A DNA stretch of 64,000 nt from Osedax fenrisi. Lineage: Eukaryota > Annelida > Polychaeta > Sabellida > Siboglinidae. The stretch covers positions 3,568,238-3,632,237 of the forward strand of contig OZ025245.1 of assembly GCA_964019155.1 (NCBI GenBank), given 5' to 3'. Below, one piece after another: positions 41,065 to 53,400 of this stretch (its first letter is position 1; every line of letters starts with the position of its first letter). The notes under the pieces were generated by a model that did not search any database, was not told where the DNA came from, and saw only the letters and a program-made list of their open reading frames with translations. The position numbers were made by a program, and so were the translations under genes.

Positions 41065-41539
41065 TTAATGTATAATAAAATATATTAAAATATAGTGATT
41101 CAAATGATAATTGATAAATTACAAAGAATAACACTGAATTATATTTGAATCAAAATATTTAATTCAATTATATTCTTTATAATTTGTCAATTGATATGCA
41201 AGATATGTATGTAGTAGTTGTAAATATCTATTATATTATAGAATCTATAATATAGATTATTATGAATTTTTCATATATTAAATTACTTATATATTAATAA
41301 TATATTAATCTAAAAGTGTGTAATCTCCATTTTATATAATTAAATATAGTTATTTAATACATTTATATTTAGTAATTAAATTAAAATAATATTTTTAAAT
41401 ATTTAAAAATAAATATTATATAACATCAGTTTTTACTAGGTTTGGTACAATTATTTTATAATTTGATATGGTATGTGTACTCAATTGTATACATTTAATC
41501 ATTTGGCTTATTTTAAGAGATATATCTTTAGGATATATT

Positions 41540-42670
41540 GGGGAAAGTCTCCGATTACCGACCCCTAACTGTTTAGTTGTAATAAATTATTCAATATTAA
41601 ATATATTTATTTGAAATTTTGTAATTTTAGTAATATTATGGCAATGAATAATGTGGCTATTTTAAATTTTTGATATCATTATATTCACAAGAATAAACAG
41701 GGGGTCGGTAATCGGATACATGTGCCTAATACCGACCCCTTCCCCTATTTCCGACCCCCTAAAATTATCGTGGTATAAATAATTGTAGTATTATAATATC
41801 TAATAAAAATAGTAGATATACATAAATACAATTAAATATAACATTCACGCAATTTATTTATTATTGAATTTATGTTTTCATATTATATTTAAATTGATAG
41901 TAATTATATTAAATTAAAAGAGTATATATTATTATTTAATATTTATTTATTAATCAGTATGAATATAATAAACTAAAATCATGAATCCTAAATCTGTATC
42001 AATGATACACAAACAACATGACGTAATTTATTTTTTATTGAATTTATGTTTTAATAGTAATATAAAATTTAAATTTAAACTTTATAGTAATTATATTAAA
42101 ATAGTGTATATTATTATTTAATATTTATTTATTAATCAATATATATATAAATAACTGGAATCACGAATCATTAATCTATATAAATGATAAACAAACAACT
42201 TATGACATATTTTAAAGTAAAATACTGATCTATTTTGATTGGATATTATAAATACATGAGGTCGGTATTAGGGTAATTTAGGGGGTCGGTAATAGGAATA
42301 TCATATGGGTTGCTATAATTAAGATATATAGGTTAATAGTTATTAAAATTAAATTATTTTAATAATAGTTATAAACATTTTATTGATCAACAATATTATG
42401 CACAACATTAAATTTTATTTTAATAAATAAGTATTTACAATGATTTAAAAAAAGTTAATATTCAAATATTTAAAAATTAAAAACAGAATATTACATTTTA
42501 TCAAATAACAATTGTAGGATTAAATATTTTTTTAAACAAAATATTTATTCATATTTATAATTAAATTACTAACAGTTCATGTATATATAATTTTTTGATA
42601 ACTCTTATATTTACTGAGATACGAGAGGGGGTCGGTATTAGGAGGGGGTCGGTAATCGGGGACTTTCCCC
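41540..42670. mobile_element. Non-autonomous TIR element, family B (1131 bp)
   Basis: The left end GGGGAAAGTCTCCGATTACC continues with GACCCC; the right end is its inverse (GGGGTCGG, then TAATCGGGGACTTTCCCC). Subterminal and internal copies of the ATTACCGACCCC motif occur at about 41700-41760, 42260-42295 and 42625-42660 in both orientations. The architecture and the GGGGAAAGT start equal those of the element at 15332-16223. No transposase. Confidence 0.8.
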
Positions 42671-42694
42671 TACCTATTGCTATAGCATACTTAT

Positions 42695-42738
42695 TAAAAC
42701 AATTGGGAGTCATTATATAATGACTACCAATTGTTTTA
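42695..42738. repeat. 44-bp palindrome without loop
   Basis: TAAAACAATTGGGAGTCATT from 42695 is mirrored to 42738 with one mismatch in 22 pairs and a weaker extension outward (CTATAG on both sides). It lies just outside the family-B element. Confidence 0.8.
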
Positions 42739-42869
42739 CTATAGTAATGTAGGTGAATTTGACTTTTTATTAAAAATATGATGTAAATGATAAACTTGAC
42801 AAACACAATGGCAGATTGTCATTCAAATTGGTGAACAAACTTTATCTCCTTAGAAGTCTACCTAATTCT

Positions 42870-43310
42870 ATGTGTAATACACGAATATGTTGTAAGTGTA
42901 ATACACGGATATTTAGTATGTATAAAAAACGGAAATTTATTCTGTGATTTACACGACCAATACACACATTTTTTTTAATATTTATTATTTTATTATATTT
43001 TATTTATTTAAATACTCTATAATAAAGAGTTGAATTATGACTATTCTATAACCTATTTTAAATTAAACTATATTATTTATTTGTATATATAGTGATTTAT
43101 GTTGGTGTAATACACGTAAATTAGTTACCTTACAAATTAATTAATATTTATTAATTAATATCAATTATTTTTTTTATAAAACAAATATAAATAAATTGTT
43201 ATATATAAATGAAGATTAATTTATATATCATATATTAACTTATAATTATGTTTTAAATTAAAATATCGGACTTTTACACGAGTTAAACACGGACAAAAAT
43301 CACACACATT
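42870..43310. other. Segment with repeated GTGTAATACACG motif
   Basis: GTGTAATACACG-like words at about 42870, 42898 and 43105, and ACACGG/ACACGA words near 42950 and 43280-43310. It resembles the subterminal arrays of the other TIR elements, but no TIR pair was found. Confidence 0.35.
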
Positions 43311-43594
43311 TATTGAGAAGACTGAAATAAAAAGGGGTCCTCCCATAGTACACCCACGATAAGAAAATATATAATTAATAATAAATAACAAATACATTTT
43401 TTATAAAAGATTACAATTAATTTGAAAAAAAATTAAACAAAAAAAAGTATACATTTACTAAACTTAATTAGCAAATATGATGTATAGAATCCTGGAATAT
43501 TAGAAGTTGTGACAAATGATACGTAGACATGATGACTAGGCATACCCGTATGCGAACATTTTATGTGACATCTACAATAACAAATCAGTCAATT

Positions 43595-43775
43595 TATAGT
43601 GAGACGTTTAATGGTGCCACATTCCTGCCAAATATAAACTGACAGGTCTATTAAGGGAGTCACAATCCAGTGCCGCAATCCAGTGCCACAAAACTACAGT
43701 ATAATTGTCACATTTCAAATATTTCATGTATTCATATACATATAAGATAATATATCTGTAATGTATGTATAATAA
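43595..43775. repeat. 182-bp dispersed repeat, copy 2
   Basis: Second copy of the repeat at 40883-41064, same orientation, 2.7 kb away, with scattered substitutions and one single-base length difference. Confidence 0.85.
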
Positions 43776-44200
43776 AAAGTAAAATAAAAAATAAAGGCTA
43801 AGAAATTTCTTAACGATAAATAAATAAATTTTGTAAGTACATTTTATAAATATTACTGTTTTTTTTTAATAAAAAAAATTATAATGCCGTTTTTAAATAA
43901 TTTTATATTTGTATAATGTTTATAATACTTGTTTATATAAACATGTTTTAACAGTCTTATATATGTGTATTGTGTTTATAAAAATATATTATATACAACT
44001 ACAACAACTTGTCTATCTGATTTGAAAGTTAATTGCCGTATTTTATGCATACGCATCTCTTTAAATATCAAATATAAATTACTTTGATTATATTTAGACT
44101 GTAATTCGTAGTTATTTTGACTGGTTAATAACAAGTTGAGTATATTGTGTATTACGCTTCATTAATATCTGATAATACAATATATTTAATAACTTTACAT

Positions 44201-44400
44201 NNNNNNNNNNNNNNNNNNNNNNNNNNNNNNNNNNNNNNNNNNNNNNNNNNNNNNNNNNNNNNNNNNNNNNNNNNNNNNNNNNNNNNNNNNNNNNNNNNNN
44301 NNNNNNNNNNNNNNNNNNNNNNNNNNNNNNNNNNNNNNNNNNNNNNNNNNNNNNNNNNNNNNNNNNNNNNNNNNNNNNNNNNNNNNNNNNNNNNNNNNNN
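44201..44400. other. Assembly gap (200 N)
   Basis: A run of exactly 200 N, probably a placeholder, at the border of the satellite. The AT-rich DNA to its left and the satellite to its right may not be adjacent at the implied distance. Confidence 0.98.
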
Positions 44401-47400
44401 AGCTAACTCTAGCTAACTCTAGGTAACTCTAGCTAACTATAGCTAACTCTAGCTAACTCTAGCTAACTCTAGGTAACTCTAGCTAACTCTAGCTAACTCT
44501 AGCTAACTCTAGCTAACTCTAGCTAACTGTAGCTAACTCTAGCTAACTCTAGCTAACTTTAGCTAACTCTAGCTAGCTCTAGCTAACTCTAGGTAACTCT
44601 AGGTAACTCTAGCTAACTCTAGCTAACTCTAGGTAACTCTAGGTAACTCTAGGTAACTATAGCTAACTCTAGCTAACTCTAGGTAACTCTAGGTAACTCT
44701 AGGTAACTCTAGCTAACTCTAGCTAACTATAGGTAACTCTAGCTAACTCTAGCTAACTCTAGGTAACTCTGGCTAACTCTAGCTAACTCTAGCTAACTCT
44801 AGCTAACTCTAGCTAACTATAGCTAACTTTAGGTAACTCTAGCTAACTCTAGCTAACTCTAGGTAACTCTAGGTAACTCTAGCTAACTTTAGCTAACTCT
44901 AGCTAACTCTAGCTAACTCTAGCTAACCCTAGCTAAGGCTAGGAAAACTCTAGGTAACTCTAGCTAACTCTAGCTAACTCTAGGTAACTCTAGCTAACTC
45001 TAGGTAACTCTAGCTAACTCTAGCTAACTCTAGCTAACTCTAGCTAACTCTAGCTAACTCTAGGTAACTCTAGGTAACTCTAGGTAACTCTAGCTAACTC
45101 TAGGTAACTCTAGGTAACTCAAGGTAACTCTAGCTAACTATAGCTAACTCTATCTAACTCTAGCTAACTCTAGGTAACTCTAGCTAACTCTAGCTAACTC
45201 TAGCTAACTCTAGCTAACTCTAGGTAACTATATGTAACTCTAGCTAACTCTAGCTAACTATAGGTAACTCTAGCTAACTCTAGCTAACTCTAGGTAACTC
45301 TAGCTAACTCTAGCTAACTCTAGCTAACTCTAGCTAACTTTAGGTTACTCTAGCTAAGGCTAGGAAAACTCTAGGTAACTCTAGCTAACTCTAGCTAACT
45401 CTAGGTAACTCTAGCTAACTCTAGGTAACTCTAGCTAACTCTAGCTAACTCTAGCTAACTCTAGCTAACTCTAGCTAACTCTAGGTAACTCTAGGTAACT
45501 CTAGCTAACTCTAGCTAACTCTAGGTAACTCTAGGTAACTCAAGGTAACTCTAGCTAACTCTAGCTAACTCTAGCTAACTCTAGGTAACTCTAGGTAACT
45601 CTAGGTAACTCTAGCTAACTTTAGCTAACTCTAGCTAACTCTAGCTAACTATAGCTAACTCTAGGTAACTCTAGCTAACTTTAGCTAACTCTAGGTAACT
45701 CTAGGTAACTCTAGCTAACTCTAGCTAACTCTAGCTAACTCTAGGTAACTCTAGGTAACTCTAACTAACTTTAGCTAACTCTAGCTAACTCTAGCTAACT
45801 CTAGCTAACTCTAGCTAACTCTAGCTAACTCTAGCTAACTCTAGCTAACTTTAGGTAACTCTATCTAACTCTAGCTAACTCTAGCTAACTCTAGCTAACT
45901 CTAGCTAACTCTAGCTAAGGCTAGGAAAACTCTAGGTAACTCTAGCTAACTCTAGCTAACTCTAGGTAACTCTAGCTAACTCTAGGTAACTCTAGCTAAC
46001 TCTAGCTAACTCTAGCTAACTCTAGCTAACTCTAGCTAACTCTAGGTAACTCTAGGTAACTCTAGCTAACTCTAGCTAACTCTAGGTAACTCTAGGTAAC
46101 TCAAGGTAACTCTAGCTAACTCTAGCTAACTCTATCTAACTCTAGCTAACTCTAGGTAACTCTAGCTAACTCTAGCTAACTCTAGCTAACTCTAGCTAAC
46201 TCTAGGTAACTCTAGGTAACTCTAGCTAACTCTAGCTAACTATAGGTAACTCTAGCTAACTCTAGCTAACTCTAGGTAACTCTAGCTAACTCTAGGTAAC
46301 TCTAGCTAACTCTAGCTAACTCTAGCTAACTCTAGCTAACTCTAGCTAGCTCTAGCTAACTTTAGGTTACTCTAGCTAACTCTAGCTAACTCTAGCTAAC
46401 TCTAAGTAACTCTAGCTAACTTTAGCTAACTCTGGCTAACTCTAGCTAACTCTAGCTAACTCTAGCTAAGGCTAGGAAAACTCTAGGTAACTCTAGCTAA
46501 CTCTAGCTAACTATAGGTAACTCTAGCTAACTCTAGGTAACTCTAGCTAACTCTAGCTAACTATAGGTAACTCTAGCTAACTCTAGGTAACTCTAGCTAA
46601 CTCTAGCTAACTCTAGCTAACTCTAGGTAACTCTAGGTAACTCAAGGTAACTCTAGCTAACTCTAGCTAACTCTAGCTAACTCTAGGTAACTCTAGGTAA
46701 CTCTAGGTAACTCTAGCTAACTTTAGCTAACTCTAGCTAACTCTAGCTAACTCTAGCTAACTCTAGCTAACTCTAGCTAACTCTAGCTAACTTTAGCTAA
46801 CTCTAGCTAGCTCTAGCTAACTCTAGGTAACTCTAGGTAACTCTAGCTAACTCTAGCTAACTCTAGCTAACTCTAGGTAACTCTATGTAACTCTAGCTAA
46901 CTCTAGCTAACTCTAGCTAACTCTAGGTAACTCTAGGTAACTCTAGGTAACTATAGCTAACTCTAGCTAACTGTAGGTAACTCTAGGTAACTCTAGCTAA
47001 CTCTAGCTAACTATAGGTAACTCTAGCTAACTCTAGCTAACTCTAGGTAACTCTGGCTAACTCTAGCTAACTCTAGCTAACTCTAGCTAACTCTAGCTAA
47101 CTATAGCTAACTTTAGGTAACTCTAGCTAACTCTAGCTAACTCTAGCTAACTCTAGGTAACTCTAACTAACTTTAGCTAACTCTAGCTAACTCTAGCTAA
47201 CTCTAGCTAACTCTAGCTAAGGCTAGGAAAACTCTAGGTAACTAGCTAACTCTAGCTAACTCTAGGTAACTCTAGCTAACTCTAGGTAACTCTAGCTAAC
47301 TCTAGCTAACTCTAGGTAACTCTAGCTAACTCTAGATAACTCTAGCTAACTCTAGGTAACTCTAGCTAACTCTAGCTAACTCTAGCTAACTCTAGCTAAC

Positions 47401-50400
47401 TCTAGGTAACTCTAGGTAACTCTAGCTAACTCTAGCTAACTATAGGTAACTCTAGCTAACTCTAGCTAACTCTAGCTAACTCTAGCTAACTCTAGCTAAC
47501 TCTAGCTAACTCTAGGTAACTCTAGCTAACTCTAGCTAAGGCTAGGAAAACTCTAGGTAACTCTAGCTAACTCTAGCTAACTCTAGGTAACTCTAGCTAA
47601 CTCTAGCTAACTTTAGCTAACTCTAGCTAACTCTAGGTAACTCTAGGTAACTCTAGCTAACTATAGATAACTCTAGCTAACTCTAGCTAACTCTAGGTAA
47701 CTCTAGGTAACTCTAGGTAACTCAAGGTAACTCTAGCTAACTCTAGCTAACTCTAGCTAACTCTAGGTAACTCTAGGTAACTCTAGGTAACTCTAGCTAA
47801 CTTTAGCTAACTCTAGCTAACTCTAGCTAACTCTAGCTAACTCTAGCTAACTCTAGCTAACTCTAGGTAACTCTAGTTAACTCTAGGTAACTCTAACTAA
47901 CTTTAGCTAACTCTAGCTAACACTAGCTAACTCTAGCTAACTCTAGCTAACTCTAGATAACTCTAGCTAACTCTATCTAACTCTAGCTAACTCTAGCTAA
48001 CTCTAGGTAACTCTAGCTAACTATAGCTAACTCTAGCTAACTCTAGCTAACTCTAGCTAACTCTAGCTAACTCTAGCTAACTCTAGCCAACTCTAGCTAA
48101 CTCTAGCTAACTGTAGCTAACTCTAGCTAACTCTAGCTAACTTTAGCTAACTCTAGCTAGCACTAGCTAACTCTAGGTAACTCTAGGTAACTCTAGCTAA
48201 CTCTAGCTAACTCTAGCTAACTCTAGCTAACTCTAGGTAACTCTAGCTAACTCTAGCTAACTCTAGCTAACTCTAGGTAACTCTAGGTAACTCTAGGTAA
48301 CTATAGCTAACTCTAGCTAACTCTAGGTAACTCTAGGTAACTCTAGGTAACTCTAGCTAACTCTAGCTAACTATAGGTAACTCTAGCTAACTCTAGCTAA
48401 CTCTAGGTAACTCTGGCTAACTCTAGCTAACTCTAGCTAACTCTAGCTAACTCTAGGTAACTCTAGGTAACTCTAGCTAACTATAGCTAACTCTAGCTAA
48501 CTCTAGCTAACTCTAGGTAACTCTAGGTAACTCTAGGTAACTCAAGGTAACTCTAGCTAACTCTAGCTAACTCTAGCTAACTCTAGGTAACTCTAGGTAA
48601 CTCTAGGTAACTCTAGCTAACTTTAGCTAACTCTAGCTAACTCTAGCTAACTCTAGCTAACTCTAGCTAACTCTAGCTAACTCTAGGTAACTCTAGTTAA
48701 CTCTAGGTAACTCTAACTAACTTTAGCTAACTCTAGCTAACACTAGCTAACTCTAGCTAACTCTAGCTAACTCTAGATAACTCTAGCTAACTCTATCTAA
48801 CTCTAGCTAACTCTAGCTAACTCTAGGTAACTCTAGCTAACTATAGCTAACTCTAGCTAACTCTAGCTAACTCTAGCTAACTCTAGCTAACTCTAGCTAA
48901 CTCTAGCCAACTCTAGCTAACTCTAGCTAACTGTAGCTAACTCTAGCTAACTCTAGCTAACTTTAGCTAACTCTAGCTAGCACTAGCTAACTCTAGGTAA
49001 CTCTAGGTAACTCTAGCTAACTCTAGCTAACTCTAGCTAACTCTAGCTAACTCTAGGTAACTCTAGCTAACTCTAGCTAACTCTAGCTAACTCTAGGTAA
49101 CTCTAGGTAACTCTAGGTAACTATAGCTAACTCTAGCTAACTCTAGGTAACTCTAGGTAACTCTAGGTAACTCTAGCTAACTCTAGCTAACTATAGGTAA
49201 CTCTAGCTAACTCTAGCTAACTCTAGGTAACTCTGGCTAACTCTAGCTAACTCTAGCTAACTCTAGCTAACTCTAGCTAACTATAGCTAACTTTAGGTAA
49301 CTCTAGCTAACTCTAGCTAACTCTAGGTAACTCTAGGTAACTCTAGCTAACTTTAGCTAACTCTAGCTAACTCTAGCTAACTCTAGCTAACTCTAGCTAA
49401 CTCTAGCTAACTCTAGCTAACTCTAGCTAACTCTAGCTAACTCTAGGTAACTCTAGCTAACTCTAGCTAACTCTAGCTAACTCTAGCTAACTCTAGCTAA
49501 CTCTAGGTAACTCTAGGTAACTCTAGGTAACTCTAGCTAACTTTAGCTAACTCTAGCTAACTCTAGCTAACTATAGCTAACTCTAGGTAACTCTAGCTAA
49601 CTTTAGCTAACTCTAGCTAACTCTAGGTAACTCTAGCTAACTCTAGCTAACTCTAGCTAACTCTAGGTAACTCTAGGTAACTCTAACTAACTTTAGCTAA
49701 CTCTAGCTAACTCTAGCTAACTCTAGCTAACTCTAGCTAACTCTAGCTAACTCTAGCTAACTCTAGCTAACTTTAGGTAACTCTATCTAACTCTAGCTAA
49801 CTCTAGCTAACTCTAGCTAACTCTAGCTAACTCTAGCTAACTCTAGGTAACTCTAGCTAACTCTAGGTAACTCTAGCTAACTCTAGCTAACTCTAGCTAA
49901 CTCTAGCTAACTCTAGCTAACTCTAGGTAACTCTAGGTAACTCTAGCTAACTCTAGCTAACTCTAGGTAACTCTAGGTAACTCAAGGTAACTCTAGCTAA
50001 CTTTAGCTAACTCTATCTAACTCTAGCTAACTCTAGGTAACTCTAGCTAACTCTAGCTAACTCTAGCTAACTCTAGCTAACTTTAGCTAACTCTAGCTAG
50101 CTCTAGCTAACTCTAGGTAACTCTAGGTAACTCTAGCTAACTCTAGCTAACTCTAGCTAACTCTAGGTAACTCTATGTAACTCTAGCTAACTCTAGCTAA
50201 CTCTAGCTAACTCTAGGTAACTCTAGGTAACTCTAGGTAACTATAGCTAACTCTAGCTAACTCTAGGTAACTCTAGGTAACTCTAGCTAACTCTAGGTAA
50301 CTCTAGCTAACTCTAGGTAACTCTAGCTAACTCTAGCTAACTCTAGCTAACTCTAGCTAACTCTAGCTAACTCTAGGTAACTCTAGGTAACTCTAGCTAA

Positions 50401-53400
50401 CTCTAGCTAACTCTAGGTAACTCTAGGTAACTCAAGGTAACTCTAGCTAACTCTAGCTAACTCTATCTAACTCTAGCTAACTCTAGGTAACTCTAGCTAA
50501 GGCTAGGAAAACTCTAGGTAACTCTAGCTAACTCTAGCTAACTATAGGTAACTCTAGCTAACTCTAGGTAACTCTAGCTAACTCTAGCTAACTATAGGTA
50601 ACTCTAGCTAACTCTAGGTAATTCTAGCTAACTCTAGCTAACTCTAGCTAACTCTAGGTAACTCTAGGTAACTCAAGGTAACTCTAGCTAACTCTAGCTA
50701 ACTCTAGCTAACTCTAGGTAACTCTAGGTAACTCTAGGTAACTCTAGCTAACTTTAGCTAACTCTAGCTAACTCTAGCTAACTATAGCTAACTCTAGGTA
50801 ACTCTAGCTAACTTTAGCTAACTCTAGCTAACTCTAGGTAACTCTAGCTAACTCTAGCTAACTCTAGCTAACTCTAGGTAACTCTAGGTAACTCTAACTA
50901 ACTTTAGCTAACTCTAGCTAACTCTAGCTAACTCTAGCTAACTCTAGCTAACTCTAGCTAACTCTAGCTAACTCTAGCTAACTTTAGGTAACTCTATCTA
51001 ACTCTAGCTAACTCTAGCTAACTCTAGCTAACTCTAGCTAACTCTATCTAACTCTAGCTAACTCTAGGTAACTCTAGCTAAGGCTAGGAAAACTCTAGGT
51101 AACTCTAGCTAACTCTAGCTAACTATAGGTAACTCTAGCTAACTCTAGGTAACTCTAGCTAACTCTAGCTAACTATAGGTAACTCTAGCTAACTCTAGGT
51201 AATTCTAGCTAACTCTAGCTAACTCTAGCTAACTCTAGGTAACTCTAGGTAACTCAAGGTAACTCTAGCTAACTCTAGCTAACTCTAGCTAACTCTAGGT
51301 AACTCTAGGTAACTCTAGGTAACTCTAGCTAACTTTAGCTAACTCTAGCTAACTCTAGCTAACTATAGCTAACTCTAGGTAACTCTAGCTAACTTTAGCT
51401 AACTCTAGCTAACTCTAGGTAACTCTAGCTAACTCTAGCTAACTCTAGCTAACTCTAGGTAACTCTAGGTAACTCTAACTAACTTTAGCTAACTCTAGCT
51501 AACTCTAGCTAACTCTAGCTAACTCTAGCTAACTCTAGCTAACTCTAGCTAACTCTAGCTAACTTTAGGTAACTCTATCTAACTCTAGCTAACTCTAGCT
51601 AACTCTAGCTAACTCTAGCTAACTCTAGCTAACTCTAGGTAACTCTAGCTAACTCTAGGTAACTCTAGCTAACTCTAGCTAACTCTAGCTAACTCTAGCT
51701 AACTCTAGCTAGCTCTAGCTAACTCTAGGTAACTCTAGGTAACTCTAGCTAACTCTAGCTAACTCTAGCTAACTCTAGGTAACTCTATGTAACTCTAGCT
51801 AACTCTAGCTAACTCTAGCTAACTCTAGGTAACTCTAGGTAACTCTAGGTAACTATAGCTAACTCTAGCTAACTCTAGGTAACTCTAGGTAACTCTAGCT
51901 AACTCTAGGTAACTCTAGCTAACTCTAGGTAACTCTAGCTAACTCTAGCTAACTCTAGCTAACTCTAGCTAACTCTAGCTAACTCTAGGTAACTCTAGGT
52001 AACTCTAGCTAACTCTAGCTAACTCTAGGTAACTCTAGGTAACTCAAGGTAACTCTAGCTAACTCTAGCTAACTCTATCTAACTCTAGCTAACTCTAGGT
52101 AACTCTAGCTAAGGCTAGGAAAACTCTAGGTAACTCTAGCTAACTCTAGCTAACTATAGGTAACTCTAGCTAACTCTAGGTAACTCTAGCTAACTCTAGC
52201 TAACTATAGGTAACTCTAGCTAACTCTAGGTAATTCTAGCTAACTCTAGCTAACTCTAGCTAACTCTAGGTAACTCTAGGTAACTCAAGGTAACTCTAGC
52301 TAACTCTAGCTAACTCTAGCTAACTCTAGGTAACTCTAGGTAACTCTAGGTAACTCTAGCTAACTTTAGCTAACTCTAGCTAACTCTAGCTAACTCTAGG
52401 TAACTCTAGGAAAACTCTAGGTAACTCTAGCTAACTCTAGCTAACTCTAGGTAACTCTAGCTAACTCTAGGTAACTCTAGCTAACTCTAGCTAACTCTAG
52501 CTAACTCTAGATAACTCTAGCTAACTCTAGGTAACTCTAGGTAACTCTAGCTAACTCTAGCTAACTCTAGGTAACTCTAGGTAACTCAAGGTAACTCTAG
52601 CTAACTCTAGCTAACTCTATCTAACTCTAGCTAACTCTAGGTAACTCTAGCTAACTCTAGCTAACTCTAGCTAACTCTAGCTAACTCTAGGTAACTCTAG
52701 GTAACTCTAGCTAACTCTAGCTAACTATAGGTAACTCTAGCTAACTCTAGCTAACTCTAGGTAACTCTAGCTAACTCTAGCTAACTCTAGCTAACTCTAG
52801 CTAACTCTAGCTAACTCTAGCTAACTTTAGGTTACTCTAGCTAACTCTAGCTAACTCTAGCTAACTCTAGGTAACTCTAGCTAACTTTAGCTAACTCTGG
52901 CTAACTCTAGCTAACTCTAGCTAACTCTAGCTAAGGCTAGGAAAACTCTAGGTAACTCTAGCTAACTCTAGCTAACTATAGGTAACTCTAGCTAACTCTA
53001 GGTAACTCTAGCTAACTCTAGCTAACTATAGGTAACTCTAGCTAACTCTAGGTAACTCTAGCTAACTCTAGCTAACTCTAGCTAACTCTAGGTAACTCTA
53101 GGTAACTCAAGGTAACTCTAGCTAACTCTAGCTAACTCTAGCTAACTCTAGGTAACTCTAGGTAACTCTAGGTAACTCTAGCTAACTTTAGCTAACTCTA
53201 GCTAACTCTAGCTAACTCTAGCTAACTCTAGCTAACTCTAGCTAACTCTAGCTAACTTTAGCTAACTCTAGCTAGCTCTAGCTAACTCTAGGTAACTCTA
53301 GGTAACTCTAGCTAACTCTAGCTAACTCTAGCTAACTCTAGGTAACTCTATGTAACTCTAGCTAACTCTAGCTAACTCTAGCTAACTCTAGGTAACTCTA

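Noticed and set aside
44147..44416. Frame crossing the N gap
   Set aside because: Most of its codons are N; no information.
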